DNA from: Phoronis australis
Lineage: Eukaryota; Phoronida; Phoronidae
Direction: 5' to 3'
Assembly (NCBI GenBank): GCA_002633005.1
Contig: NMRA01000025.1
Coordinates: forward strand, 404,300 to 468,299
Length of the DNA: 64,000 bases
Part shown: positions 43,856 through 55,321 of the stretch, in pieces
Position numbering within the stretch: the stretch's first letter is position 1
How the letters are laid out: the number at the start of each line of letters is the position of its first letter
Notes under the pieces: generated by a model
Databases searched by the model: none
The model's input: the letters and a program-made list of their open reading frames with translations, nothing else
Told to the model about the DNA's origin: nothing
Translations under genes and position numbers: made by a program

Positions 43856-46800
43856 ACAATTTCCCTGAGAAGGAAGGGTCCAAAGTATCCCAGAAGGTCG
43901 CATGGGAACCACATCAAAACAATAAAAGCAATAACGAGAAGGCTCCTGCCAAGAAGAAAAATTTCTGCCCTGGTACATGAAGCTACGGTGAGTTTTGTTT
44001 CGTGTGTGCTTCCTTGACACCTACTCTAAAGTCCAGTTCCTGGGCAGCCGATTCTGATCAGTGAAACGTACAGCACTTACGACGGCATGTTACTGTCCTA
44101 TTTGTGGTCTTTTTCATAGTCAACTAACCAGCACGTTTCTTACACCTCTGGGTTTCGAAGATCATCTTTTCCACATAGATGTAGGTTGGATTCACCGATT
44201 AGTAGTGGTATAAAGGAGGGATAACTCAAGACTAGAATCCATTCATTTTATGTTGGTATGAGTCGAAAAGGCCACATTTCACGGCAGACAATGTGACGGT
44301 GTCATAGTGTGTACTGTTTCCTTCAACCTAAGCGTCGATAGTGATCACAGTCTGTCTCCGTAAACTAATCTTCCTTAGGCAGATTTGTGCGCAGTAAATA
44401 CCGACATGAACTCGTGATCACAATCACAGGACGTTTAGAATTAGTGGTGTAGATGTATGCATTTGACTAAATGAGAGACGAGTGAAAAACTGGGTGAGCG
44501 TGTTTGGCAATAGTTTGTTGTTTACTCATGTCTATTTTCTTAAGTGAGTACGGAAATATAACATTTGACATATCATGTGTATTTAATGCGACGTTGTTTG
44601 GAACTTGGTGAGAATTAAATGCATAAAGATTCCCAGAAAATGAGAGACCTTAATAATGAATGACTTAAAGGACTCAAAGCACGTAAAGCATGCCAATGTA
44701 ATAAAGGACGAAGAAATCAGAGGAAGAAGCATCAGAAGTCATAACAGGAAGAAGCATCAGAAGTCATATAATAAATAGAGAATCCTACACTCATCTCAGC
44801 TTTACCTACTCGATGTTATAAACCAGTCGTGTCGTAACACATTTCAGGCCATGTGAGAAAACAAAATATAGACCGATCCGTTCTGTACATGTATATCAGA
44901 TCATGAGATTAGGCCTAATGTTGCTCTGATTCAGTCAATGACACCTGATGTCACTATTGGGATCGTTCCATTTTTGTACAATATTTGCCCATGTAATATG
45001 TTAGCCACGGTTTAGTAATAGTTTGTGAAAATGTGAGTCTGAGTACTGTTGCATATATGATTCGAGATATCGTACAAAATGTGGTCTTGAATTTTTTGGT
45101 GTGTTGCAGAAACACACACTTTTTGGACCTACGGTTTCAGATGCTTTGTAAACAAATTTTTATATTGCAAGTGTGACAAATCCATAGAATAAAAAATATC
45201 AGATTGTGTAAACAAATGTAGATGCAGAATACGACTTAGTACAGTTGTCCATGTTCGGTGCTCTAGAAAATATAAGTTACGTCGTGCTCCTCATAATAAG
45301 TAGTTATTAGCCGTGGTCGCATGACTGGGTACTTTTGTTAAAGTTTATTTTGTCAGTTATAGTAGAGGTGTTTGTTAAAAATAACCTTTGCGAAAACTTT
45401 GAAACTCTAGTCAACTTTCTATACTGAACAACACAAACCAATCAACAGCAACGATTTCCATGAAACACACTCCAACTTTTTGTACAGACTATCTCACCTG
45501 CTCTCAGACTTTTCTCCATGTCTTTACCTTTGGGTTCAACGGCATAAACTAGAATACATGGAAAGCGCATCAACCATCTGTAAAAACGATATCTTATAAC
45601 ATCACTATTTATCTGCAATACATCCGGGGATGAATTTTCGAATCCTTAGATCTGAGATTCATTTAACTTGGCCGCACTACGCTCCTACAGCCCTTTCCTG
45701 TCTAACCGATTGCTGTTGCAATGTCCATGAAACATGTTTATGTTCCACTAATTCATAATCAGTAGGCCCAACGTGTCTCGTGTGCATGTATACACAGCCA
45801 AATTGTTAATGTTAGCTAAACTTAAGGACCCACAAAAATAATCCGAGCCATAGAGGGCTCTCATGGCCTCTCGGTGGAATGGTAAAAATTTCTGGAAACC
45901 AGTTTTCGGTTCTGGAGAATAAGTCGGTCATCGGTCTCTAGAGGCATTGGAAAATAAAATAATGTCTGGGTCGAACCTGAATTGTCTCTAAGTAAGTGAT
46001 TATCTTCTATTCTAGTGTCCGATTGCATGAAACAGTCTCAAAGAAGGACTCAACTAAGGTCCCTAATTTTAATGCGTCCCTGTAGACTTGTGAAAACGCT
46101 GCATGTCCTTTCTTATGCTATTTTAGTTTCATTTTTAGTCAATTTTTGGCTTTGATACAAAGCGAGGATGGATTTTACATTGAATTCTCAATAATATCGA
46201 AAAAGGTAGAGATCTTTTCATGCAACACCCCTAATTTAAGGACTAAGTCCCTACTTATTTTCACCGAATTAAGGGCTCAGATTTTAGTTGTTTATTAGAT
46301 AATGTCATAAGTGAAAGAACCTCTCATAATAAAGACAAAATGATAAAAAAGATTAAACAAGTGCGTAAAGAACGACACCAATATGCAAAAGATTTAGGGA
46401 CCTTACTTGAATCCGCTTTTGGGATTGTTTCATGCAGCCCGGCAAAGGGCCCTCAGACACTCTATAATTTCGAGCCCGCTAATCTTCAAGTCGGCGCTGG
46501 CCGTGTTGAACACGAATACCTTTTGCACTGGGTTTGGTTGTACGGACGGACACAGCCGTTCCCGCCAGCAGTCCCCCACCGCCACAAGCTACTAAAACAG
46601 CGTCCAAATCGGGTACTTGTTCAATAAACTCCAGTCCCACCGTTCCCTGTTAAACAGTAATGACCAAATGTAAATTGTTAAAGATAATACAATAATAAAT
46701 ACAGCATCCTTTGCGTACAACGTCCGTGATGCCGTTAAATAAATAAACACGATTTTAACTCCAAGCCTCTATGTACTGCAAAATACCAGGGAGTCGCTGT

Positions 46801-49800
46801 GTTTCTTTGCTTTTTCCCCCAATGCATGAACCCAGCTACTTTTGGCAGCACCAATGACAACGATTCAAAATCTGTAAATATTCATTCACGCCGTTCATTC
46901 TCATCACATGACGATATAGTGCGCATTAATTTGTTATCAGGTGCAGTGCAGCATCTCATTGAAGACGAGATTTGTGTGCATTTCCCAGCGCTAACCCTTT
47001 GAGGTACTCTGCCAAACTTTAACTTTGGAAAGTATGATTTCAAGGAAGAATCAACAGTCGGTCGGACTTCAAAACCACTTCCCCGTGCAATGTACTTCAA
47101 AACCAGTCGGCTGGATTGCAACACCAAATGACCGGTGATCGAACGTGTTGTCCGAACTTCAAAACGCGATGGCTTCGCCCCCAAAAAACTAGTTGGATGG
47201 ACCCAAAATATGATGGCCGGTGCTACAACCACTTGGTCGGTGATCAAACAAGACTGCCAGACTTCCTCAGAGGCTCGCGTTGAATGTCTCGAAGGATTCG
47301 AATGACATTTTCCAACCTGTTGTAGGTCCGGCCAACCAGTTTTTGGGTGCTGCCACTTGCTTTTGAGGTACCGGCCAACCAGCTTTGAGATCCGACCACC
47401 ACTTTTGAACACCAGCCATTCGGTTTTGCAGTCCATCCAGCTGGTTTGGAAGACCGACCAATTTTCATTCCGCTCCTTGTATTTGCGAATTTGTGAACCT
47501 ATAACACGAATCTCTTCAGACCATCCCATAGTCGACTACATACGTAGCAATGGTATCTGTACACGGGCAAGCTTAGCTTTTTCCGGCGCATACATGTAGT
47601 ATATGCCATGCCAGCCAACACACTCCAGCTGAGTAAACTACTTGTCTCTAAGGCAGTGCGGAGATGTGAACACGTCAATGGTGTGTTTTTCCGTGTAGAA
47701 AGTTTTGGTATTGACATAGTCATCCATAGGCGGATTTAGGGGGGAGGGCCCCCCACTGCGCTGACGCACGCAAAATCTGATGAAACAGCAACAGCGTGAA
47801 GTGTGGGGAAATATAGGGTTCTATAACTAGGACCGGTAGCGGATGAGATCCCAGGGGAATCGTTTTCCCGTTTTTTTAGTCCACCGATAGATATTCTGAA
47901 GGGAAGACCCACATCCCGGCCCCCGCAACTTTCGGGCCCCTATGCAAATACAATCGCGCTTTGCCCAATTCCCCGAAACATCATGTTGCTCCCCCCCCCC
48001 TTATGGTATCCTAGATCTGCCACTGGCATCTGCCTGTTAACGATGGTAATGGTTAGTCCATGATAGAATTCTGTAACGCTAGGACCTATTAAAGCAAGAC
48101 TTCATGACACTAGGTGAAGTATTGCTGACTGCTTTAAACGAGACTACGTGATTTTGGCCAGATATATTTTAGCCGCGGCGAAACGGCTACTTAACTATAG
48201 CCCGCATTTGCCTTCAGAGGTACAGATATTTTGGGAGTGCGGACTGAATGGGCTTTTTGGTATTCCAAGTTTTCAAAAGCGTTCGGATTAATGCAATTGG
48301 AAAATGTCCGGACCCTTGTCAAATGACGTCGTATGGATGTGTATATGTAATGAATTGACTGAGTTACATGCACGTTGAATGGGTCAACTTTTTACGTACC
48401 TGGCCAGCAACGACACTAGCTCGTTCACAGGGGCTAATGTACTTGTACGTGTCAGGCAAACCACCCCCTTTCAAAAAATCTAAAAAGAAGCTTCGCCTGT
48501 AATAGAACGTGAATATAGGGTCACTCGGCATTGAAATTCCTGGTTTACATTACACTTCGCCTCATATACTTGAAAGTTTTGCTAAATAGCCTCCACCCCG
48601 AAATACAGTACCGCTCTTAGCCTGATTGTGCGATAGTGAGCCCCACGGGGCACTTGTTTCATAGTTGCACACCGCTGCCATGCTAATCACGATTTTACAA
48701 CAAAAACGTTTACCGTTTTTTCATAGTGATTTGGAAATGAGCTTTACTGTTGCACGGTAATATGCAATACAGGCATAAATAACAAAAGCTTCGCGAGGCG
48801 CAGTAAACTGTTTTTCATTCTTATCTGAATACTCAGAAGTTTGTGTTAGCGGCCATACATTAGGTCAATCATACAGTGCGATGATTTCAGGAAGTGGAAC
48901 AAGAGGACTTTTTCCAATGGAGCTATCAACAGGTGCCAAGACGCGCTTTATACCACTATGTAGAAACCTTCTGTCCGCATTATAGGGCATCTGTAGGCCG
49001 GGTGCAGGGCTGAACGTTTGTGCATCAAAGACCTGATAGCCGTCCGACGAGTAAATGAATTTCAATATGACCCGACTATTTTGCAAGTCAGCAATTGACA
49101 TGACCATGAAAATACACACTAAACATTTTATTTCATAGGTTCGTTTCTTAGAAGTATTGGAGCTAACAAAAGGAGAAATGTATAATGTTATAATTTGTTC
49201 ACGCATATTCGTGGTCACGTCAAATTGAGAATTTTCTGTTTCAGTGTGTACTTTAAGCATTGACACAGTTGAAGCATCAATCTTGCACGCATTTACGTTT
49301 GGCTGTTGGGGGCAAGTGCCTTGTTATTTTCGCGACATAATGCACGGCACGTTCAAACGACACGTGTCGTTTAGTCCCCAAACAAATGATGTCATCGACC
49401 CAATTCATGCGGCGGACATTAGAATCCAAAGCGAGGCTCAATGCGATAAACAAAGCGGAAGTTGACATTGCGTGAGTTAAATAGCCGGTCTTTCGAGTCC
49501 TACCTGGATATTAAATTTTAATAATTTGTCAAAAATTAACCACAGAGACGTAGAAAATTACATTAGAGAACAAGTTAAGGCGCCAAAGAGTTGTCTGACG
49601 AAAGGGTTTTATTTTTTCAAGTTCGGAAAACTAGGTTCGAAACATGAAAAGTAAATAAGACCAAATTGCGGCGATCGTATTGTTACGGATTAGGTATTAT
49701 GCTGAATGCAGGGTTACGTTTTTACTTGTAAATTGTTGATCAAAATACTTTCTACACGAACCAGGTCAACTGCTCCTATTGTTGACGAGTTGAAGACATA

Positions 49801-52800
49801 TTCGACAGTGGTGGCTATCATGTGCAATTAGTCACATTAGGCTTAATTTGTTGATCATGCAAGAATATTAACATCAAGCATAGCCTGATCCAGGTAATGT
49901 ATGCACTCACTGGCACTAACAGTTGAGGTAATGTATGCACTCACTGGGACTAACAGTTCAGGTAATGTATGCACTCACTGGGACTAACAGTTGAGGTAAT
50001 GTAAGCACTCACTGGGACTAACAGTTGAGGTATTGTATGCACTCACTGGCACTAACAGTTCAGGTAATGTATGCACTCACTGGCACTAACAGTTGAGGTA
50101 ATGTATGCACTCACTGGGACTAACAGTTCAGGTAATGTATGCACTCACTGGGACTAACAGTTGAGGTAATGTATGCACTCACTGGCACTAACAGTTGATT
50201 TGTCATTGATCTGAAAGAATAATTGAGGCTGTTAAATATATTTTTTACTGAAATAAAAAACCAGGCTCGTAATTGAAAATAAAAATTATTTGACCATCAA
50301 TTCTGCTTTCTTGGTTGTAATAATTCTTAAGTCTATTTCATGTGTTAGGTTTCAAATGTCAATCTGGACCAAGTTGAATTTTAAAATTAAAACACCTAAT
50401 TCGTTCGTCCAAAGCATAACCTCGTTTTAGAACTCAATTTCAGTTAACTGGACAAAGCAATCATATTTACCATGTTTCTCCAGGAGCCTTGTTCATCCGA
50501 GGGGAAAGGTGCCAGTGCCTACTGAGAGGGGATTTTTTCGCCGAGTGAAGGGAACAATCTACTTCCCGATCACCATCAATAGCACCCCCGTCCTGTTGCA
50601 AACTCTCATAGTCTCAATTTAAAGTAGCCTTCTGTCTTCTTAAAAATTGTCACCTGTGTGTTTACAGGTGATGTGAACTTATAGAGAATTTTTCACTAGG
50701 GGATGATTTTGATGCTTCGTGGAGGGAATTTCGCCTGATATTTCAATATTTTTAAAAGGGGAATAGGGCCGATATTGGGCCCCAAATTCGAGGGATTGAG
50801 GGCCCTGCCTTTTTTGGAAAGAAAAATTATAATGTTTCAACCCGTAGTCATGAAAACACAGCCTGGCTGGCCCATTCTCAGGTCGTTACTATGATGCTTG
50901 GCAACCGAGATGCGACAACATATGATCTAACTTTTCGAAAACATTTATAAATTTTACACGGACTTATTTTGCTTCGACGCGACGTATGGCAACGACCCAA
51001 CGCTTCCGAATCTCAACGTCTTTAGGGATTGTAAAGTAGGAAGTTGAATGCCGGATTTTTTCTAGCCGTTCGCGGAGCAACGCGGACTGAAATACAACTA
51101 TGCCGATAAGCTAACAGAGCTATCGTAGCAAGCCTCGTTTTGGAACGTGGCTCCTGTCGGCGTGAATTGGGTCTATTGTGATAGGTTAAGAAGATCAACG
51201 GTGAGACTGGGCTTCAGTAATGAGTAAATTTTTGTCATTAGAATAGCTTTAATTTTCACTTGCAGTGAGTCTCAAAAATTCAGTTTTGGAAACTGTACTA
51301 GAATAAGTTGTAATGATCAGACTTTTCTGTGTAGTTCAGAAAATATGTCGGTGGAGACGTTTATTTAAAGATTTCGGTATTTTGAACAGCCACCAACTTA
51401 AATTTACACCTGTAACCACCACTGAACTCGAACTTGTTGGTCACTTGAGGACCATGTGTGACTGATATTTATAGACTACGAAAAACTGCAATAGTTCGGT
51501 AAAACCTCCTATTTCCAGTTAAAAGGAAGGGCGTCGGTAAATGCGTCCCCAAATCGTGTTATACTTCCGTAAGGCGGGCTTCCATTAGTAATTTGTGCCC
51601 ATGTCGCAACCAAATTGCGCCATTGATGGAAAAACGCGCCCAAATTTGCTGAACTATGATTTGAATTATTTGTAAAATTGACAAAAAGCACCGCTAAGCT
51701 CCCACCTTTTATATGGATCCTCAAATGTCTCTTCGTCGCAGACGACTACTTCTGCCTCATACTGAGTGATCTTGTTTATCTTTGCCTGCGGGGTGTCGTG
51801 CGGCACGTACACCAGACATGGTACTCCGTACTGCTTGCTTGCCCAGGCAACACCTATGCCGTGGTTTCCGCTGCTAGTGGCAACAAATTTTTCTATGTCG
51901 GGAAACTCTTCTAAATAATACGCTACCTGAAAACAAGAAACTCGAAATGTCGTGCTACGTAGCGCAAGTGACTAGTGTCTGTGCAGAGACTTGACGACTT
52001 TCTTTTATTCTAGTCTTAGAAACGAAGGATGGTTCCTTCCTAGAGGGATACCAAATCACAATATTTATGATCATCATATGACGGCAATTCCTTTGTAAAC
52101 TCTGTCTTATCTTACGCACTGAACACTTAACCTCGTATTTTACTGCTTACGCTTACATGTAGAATAATGCATTATGTGTGTAATTGCAACAAAATTGCAA
52201 ACAAACAGTGGTTTATGTATTCGTTACAGCCTTTGTAAATGCCTAAGTAACAACACTTTTTTTCGCAGCGCTCTCATGTGGTGAATTAAGGCATTATGTT
52301 TGATAAAAAGTAAAGACACATATCACGTGATTCAATTTATTCCATGCTATTTATAAACAAGGAAATCACTGTGGGTAGAAATTTGACTGGCTTGCACGAA
52401 GCCGACAACGGCGCGGGCACCTGAGGTAAAGCACTCTGCGCTCGATCATCTTGCTCTGTGTCAATTGAATTACATATTCAAACGCGAAACTGGGGCAAGG
52501 CAGAAAGGATCATCTCTACTGCGCTTGTGCAATGACCTATATACGGGTTCTCTGTCTCTGCAACTCCCGCTATTTGAAATCCTGCGCATGTGTGTTCTAC
52601 TCTCCAGCCTGCAACTTCCGTCTTGCCACATCGAGTTGTGTGTGTAAACGGCTGCTTGACACCGATCAATTTGGTCCGTGTCAGTTGCGCCGGGCCAAAA
52701 TTGTGATGTCTAAACGGGCGTATAGAGACGGTGGTCACTATCTGCATGGGTAACACGCGAGCATAAATCTCAATGCAAAGTCCATAATATCTAAGTGCGA

Positions 52801-55177
52801 GATAACAAGGCCAAAGCTCAGGCATATAATGTAGTATGGGCAGTGAGAAGGAGTTATAACGTATCAACATGACCTGAAAAGCGTGGCAATTCGGTTCTTC
52901 AGTGATGACGTATCCGCCACTACTGTGACGTCATTTGGACCCCCAAATAGAAGTAGAAATGTTCGATTACATCACATTTTCGATAAATCTACAGGTCTTG
53001 GATTTATATCCCATTCAGGTAATCAAGCGGAGCAATTTAGCACTTGAAAGTTTACAAAATTTTATGTCTGGATTATTCTGTGTAGTCTGACAACGGTTGC
53101 ATTAATTGTGAGCTCATTGGGAGCTCAGAAGGATAAGCCGGGATTGACCATGTCTACGCCCAGGTAATAATTTTTGAAGTGCTTAGTAACTTACAGATCC
53201 ACGCAAGTCTGGCTTAATTATTATTATTGTTTTTAATTTTTGCCATATTTTTTGACTGGGTCCACAACGTCAAAATTGACGTCATTCTAAACAAGCGAAT
53301 AGTATCTAAATTAAAATTGCAAGTCGGAGATTGTAGAAGAGTCTGGGACACCTGTGGCAGTTTTATCGACACGAGAAACTTGTGAAAACGGAAGAACATA
53401 AAAACACATAATGCTTTGCGAGATACGCCCATGAATTACGAGAGAACCACGTGATAAAACAAGATTTTGGCTTCTTAGCCTGAGTCAGGGAACTCTATTT
53501 TCTTCCCAATTTAGACTTTTGAATATAAAATTAGTGTCTTTTTAGTAAACGACCCCCTAGTGCGCATCGAATTGTCATTACTATGACATATCGTAACTAA
53601 AAAACGGATGGCTGAGCTGAGTAAGGCGTCTTTGTGAATATACAATCCATTTTAGCTTAAGTGAGGAGCTTTCTAAACCATCCTATTGTTTCTAGTCCCA
53701 GGACAGTGCGTTTTACAGTCATCGTAACCAACAGGAACACCGAAACTGTCAGATACTCACAAAAATATTTAAAAGTGTTGATTGGGTTTGGTCAACTCTA
53801 ATATTGCAAATTTAAAAGTGGCACATGTACGCGTGGTCTATAATTGGTAAACCAACCCTCTAACAGGGTTCATTGACAGTGTGAAATTCAGCGTCCTACA
53901 TCATGATCACAGTTGACTCGAACATCAAGTATGACCTTGCACACGATCGCATGAGCATATTTATCTGCAGAAATATAACTGCACGGAAATCAAGCCTTTC
54001 GAAAGAACTTATTCAATCAAAGATTCGACTTGTTATTATTTGCTCGTCACTCCGCCATTTTCATTTTAACCTAGCGGTATGCTCGTGAACTAAAACATTC
54101 ACTGAGCTCTACTCGAGTTTGTAGCCCAATACAGGGTCAACAAGTGCATACTTGGATTAGAAACTCTTATGCATAAGCCATATAACGTACTTGACTTAAC
54201 GTAGAATTGTCGTGAGGACTTGACGGGGACCTCAGGGGTCTCACGCTCCACCGATTTATTCACATTATGTAGAAAAACGCTTTTTTGCCCATTCTCGCGT
54301 TGTGTGTCACAAAAGAGATAAGCATACCTGCAGCTGACGCAGCAAGTAGAACTACTCTCGTTTATCACATTGGTGTAGACTAACAGTTGAACTGTGATTT
54401 TCTGTTATATCCCCAGACCGTACGGAGTTGCACCATATACCAACTCCGGACGGCCTCTCACGACGATTTAGCGTTATGGAGCACAGACTTGTGGTCACAT
54501 AACTTGATTCCGCACAAAAGTTGAACAGAAAATGACAAAAACTAATTTCGAGTTGAATACCAAGACAAGGCCTCCAGTCTAGTCTTGATTTAGAAGCTGC
54601 TGTCTGTGGAGTTGAAAGCAAACGAGGCTTTTAAAATATGAGCTGACGTTTTGCCAGGGAGAAGGAAAATACAACGAAAATGGTTGTCTATGTGATAACT
54701 GATGGTTTGCTAATTGGATTTTTTGTTCATTAACACCATTAAAATGGTCACTCCACCTGTATGTAATCAAATGATAGTACTTATTTCATGACATGAATCG
54801 ATATAAAACAACAGTACCAGGTTGCATAATGGTATATTTACGCTGGATAGCCGCAATTGCGTAGGTAGCTCGTTACGTTGCCATTGTTGAAAAATGTGTG
54901 TGACATCGTTCATCAATCAAGCATATCCGATGGAAAAATTTTAAGTTTTATGCAACCCAAGCCTGAACAATGCTCTTACCGAGTTAAGCGCTCCGCGACT
55001 CTTAAACGACCCGGTAACTTGAAGATTCTCCGCTTTGAAGTACACCTGCCGGCCAGTGAGTTCGTCAATTACCGAATTTGTGAATATAGGTGTTCTTACA
55101 ACTTTTCCGTCGATTCTCTCTTTTGCACTAAGAATGTCGTCGATCACCAGCGTCCGTTCTGTCATGACATTTTCCAT
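38903..55177 (-). CDS. SRR: serine racemase-like PLP enzyme (eight exons)
   Basis: Exons 55177-54980, 51926-51706, 48496-48400, 46646-46520, 45548-45498, 42048-41921, 40396-40346 and 39043-38903 join without a frame break to 1014 bp (337 residues), close to the ~340 of animal serine racemase. It is a fold-type II PLP enzyme. Visible residues: GSFKSRGALNS, Lys for the PLP aldimine; ATSSGNHG, phosphate/ring loop whose first Ser is the opposite-face base in racemases; VAGQGTVGLEF; ACGGGGLLAG, the Gly-rich phosphate loop; VEP, metal/substrate loop; DTIAEGL; VIEVSAAV; LCGGNADLD, pyridine-nitrogen loop with Cys where racemases have Ser. In cytosol it would racemise or eliminate L-serine (D-serine, or pyruvate plus ammonia). 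L-threonine ammonia-lyase, L-serine dehydratase or aspartate racemase cannot be excluded. The ATG is the first after an in-frame TAG. The introns hold many transposons, yet the exons show no break. Confidence 0.9.
39044..40345. other. SRR-like intron 7, no other feature seen
   Basis: Non-coding. Contains several TACATGTA palindromes (for example near 39757 and 40015). The open frame at 39998-40294 has no recognised domain. Confidence 0.45.
40346..40396 (-). CDS. SRR: SRR-like exon 7 (51 bp)
   Basis: Acceptor CATTGCACTTCCAG, donor AAG|GTAAGC, phase 0 at both ends. Codes DDKQIVDAMKTVFSELK, the helix before the IE-x-SAA block. Confidence 0.87.
40850..41085 (+). repeat. tRNA-derived SINE, copy 2
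   Basis: A box A-like GCCTAATGGTA (about 40863) and box B-like GGTCGTGCGCTCGCGTCC (about 40899) with tRNA-like spacing head a body (ATGGTTCCAGGTGTTCAGTG ... GGGCCGCCTGCAATTGTTC) shared with 14350-14575. In an intron of the SRR-like gene. Confidence 0.55.
41249..41406. mobile_element. GGCGGATCC-type MITE
   Basis: It starts GGCGCGGATCCAGG and ends CATCCGCCACTGG, with GGGGGGCCATGGCCCCC inside. Such CAGTGGCGGATCC ends are common in hAT-like non-autonomous elements; a relative is at 47725-48026. Target duplication not clear. Confidence 0.5.
41524..41669. mobile_element. CATGGGCGGCG micro-element, dimer
   Basis: Two tandem copies of the 68 bp unit seen at 13835, joined at GACCATGGTCCGTAGGCGG. Ends CATGGGCGGCG and CCGCCCATG. 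The flanking duplication is at best CAG. Confidence 0.65.
41921..42048 (-). CDS. SRR: SRR-like exon 6
   Basis: Acceptor TTATTTTTAAG, phase 1 entry. Codes QFLWSEINPRLDTIAEGLRK, then MKVAKLPFRSLCPLVEKDV and FTV. Donor GTT|GTAAGT, phase 0. Confidence 0.87.
42049..43164. other. SRR-like intron 5, no feature seen
   Basis: Non-coding sequence with no repeat that I recognise. Confidence 0.4.
43165..43581 (+). CDS. hypothetical single-exon ORF, 138 codons
   Basis: ATG in a fair context (CAAGATGC). The product has an amphipathic start, one strong hydrophobic stretch at about residues 71-91 (FLLLWWIFAVIYQIIYVALQ), then an acidic run (EEGDAEEEEMAEKW). Three overlapping frames of similar length in the same region weaken the case. 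It lies antisense in intron 5 of the SRR-like gene. I do not recognise it and think chance is more likely than a gene. Confidence 0.15.
   Translation: MHLLQITAFLRETQLWGKVRKAMKHHGNLTEEWDISWANCLRGATSPSTTNVQLGISLTVSGYYKKSFLLLWWIFAVIYQIIYVALQAAVLYEEGDAEEEEMAEKWSNGRELAMSYSFHRQTGVDNRTFVFYWLTSHS
43792..43853 (+). repeat. (AC)n microsatellite
   Basis: About 31 uninterrupted AC units. The long Cys/Val and Thr/His frames across it are artefacts. Confidence 0.97.
43854..45497. other. intron, minor direct repeat
   Basis: No gene. GAAGAAGCATCAGAAGTCAT occurs twice in tandem near 44725 and 44750. Confidence 0.45.
45498..45548 (-). CDS. SRR: SRR-like exon 5 (51 bp)
   Basis: Acceptor CATGTATTCTAG, phase 1 entry, donor GCAG|GTGAGA, phase 1. 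Codes VYAVEPKGKDMEKSLRA. Without it the metal/substrate loop (VEP) would be missing, so the enzyme family supports this tiny exon. Confidence 0.85.
46026..46434. mobile_element. 409 bp MITE, CATGAAACA ends
   Basis: CATGAAACAGTCTCAAAG ... AAGGTCCCTAA (46026-46067) faces TTAGGGACCTTACTTGAATC ... TTGTTTCATG (46395-46434), about 40 bp with a few mismatches. No coding inside. It ends 86 bp from SRR-like exon 4. Confidence 0.65.
46520..46646 (-). CDS. SRR: SRR-like exon 4
   Basis: Acceptor CTGTTTAACAG. Codes GTVGLEFIEQVPDLDAVLV, ACGGGGLLAG and TAVSVRTTKPSAK. Donor AAAAG|GTATTC, phase 1. Confidence 0.9.
46882..47529. repeat. degenerate ~30 bp tandem repeat
   Basis: Phrases such as CCGGCCAACCAG(C/T)TTT(G/T) and CCGACCAxxTTTT(G/C) recur through 47040-47470 at irregular ~25-35 bp spacing. 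The 215-codon minus frame across it is repetitive (W-x-x-P-K-x-GWPDL type) and is best read as a by-product of the repeat. Confidence 0.5.
47725..48026. mobile_element. GGCGGATTTAGG MITE
   Basis: It starts CATAGGCGGATTTAGGGGGG and ends CCTAGATCTGCCACTG, of the same type as 41249-41406. C-rich and G-rich tracts lie just inside both ends. In intron 3 of the SRR-like gene. Confidence 0.5.
48400..48496 (-). CDS. SRR: SRR-like exon 3
   Basis: Acceptor GTTCTATTACAG, phase 2 entry. Codes RSFFLDFLKGGGLPD, then TYKYISPCERASVVAGQ. Donor CAG|GTACGT, phase 0. The first ten residues are less like the family than the rest; VVAGQ is the conserved end. Confidence 0.8.
48497..49399. other. SRR-like intron 2, no other feature seen
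   Basis: The 133-codon minus frame at 48865-49266 has no splice sites in the right phases and no resemblance to the enzyme, so I leave it out. Confidence 0.4.
49400..50530 (-). repeat. dispersed repeat, copy 2, expanded
   Basis: Reverse complement of 16560-17345 plus about 300 bp of minisatellite. It lies wholly within intron 2 of the SRR-like gene. The two copies are 32 kb apart in opposite orientation. Confidence 0.75.
49891..50196 (+). repeat. 34 bp minisatellite, nine copies
   Basis: GAGGTAATGTATGCACTCAC plus TGG(G/C)ACTAACAGTT repeats exactly every 34 bp from 49891 to 50196. Copies differ at three sites only (C/G at the first base, G/C in TGGxAC, occasional T/A). It has no spacers. Confidence 0.95.
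50531..51705. other. SRR-like intron 2, remainder, no feature seen
   Basis: Non-coding. Confidence 0.4.
51706..51926 (-). CDS. SRR: SRR-like exon 2
   Basis: Acceptor TTGTTTTCAG, phase 0 entry. Codes VAYYLEEFPDIEKFVATSSG, NHGIGVAWASKQYGVP and CLVYVPHDTPQAKINKI, to EETFEDPYK. Donor AAAAG|GTGGGA, phase 2. Confidence 0.9.
51927..54198. other. SRR-like intron 1, no other feature seen
   Basis: Open frames at 52465-52870 overlap on both strands and none has a recognised domain. Confidence 0.4.
54199..54474 (+). mobile_element. 276 bp MITE, copy A (ACGTAGAATTGTCGT)
   Basis: Matches 56911-57184 along its length in the same orientation. The ends ACGTAGAATTGTCGT and ACGACGATTTAGCGT are imperfect inverted repeats. 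An internal hairpin CGGAGTTG ... CAACTCCG lies near the right end. In intron 1 of the SRR-like gene. Confidence 0.75.
54980..55177 (-). CDS. SRR: SRR-like exon 1
   Basis: Codes from MENVMTERTLVIDDILSAKE to SFKSRGALNS. Donor TCG|GTAAGA, phase 0. It includes the PLP lysine. Confidence 0.9.
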
Positions 55178-55298
55178 GGTCTTGGCTGAGTTACTACAGG
55201 ACTCCTTGACTTTGCTGTACTGTTGCGCCTGTTGCTAATGTATATGATGTCATTCCAGACCTTTAAGTACATTTACGTGCTAAGCTGAATATAGCATG

Positions 55299-55321
55299 AG
55301 GGAGAGAGAGAGAGAGAGAGA
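55299..55321 (+). repeat. (GA)n microsatellite
   Basis: About eleven GA units, about 120 bp upstream of the start codon of the SRR-like gene. Confidence 0.95.

Noticed and set aside
43586-44020. Long minus and plus frames over the AC tract (poly Cys/Val, Thr/His)
   Set aside because: They are caused by the (AC)n microsatellite, with no domain or splice support.
48865-49266. 133-codon minus-strand frame between SRR-like exons 2 and 3
   Set aside because: No resemblance to the enzyme and no splice sites in the needed phases; exons 2 and 3 already join in phase without it.
49891-50196. Regular 34 bp repeat array, CRISPR-like at first sight
   Set aside because: Units follow each other with no unique spacers, and the surroundings are intronic animal DNA. 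It is a minisatellite.
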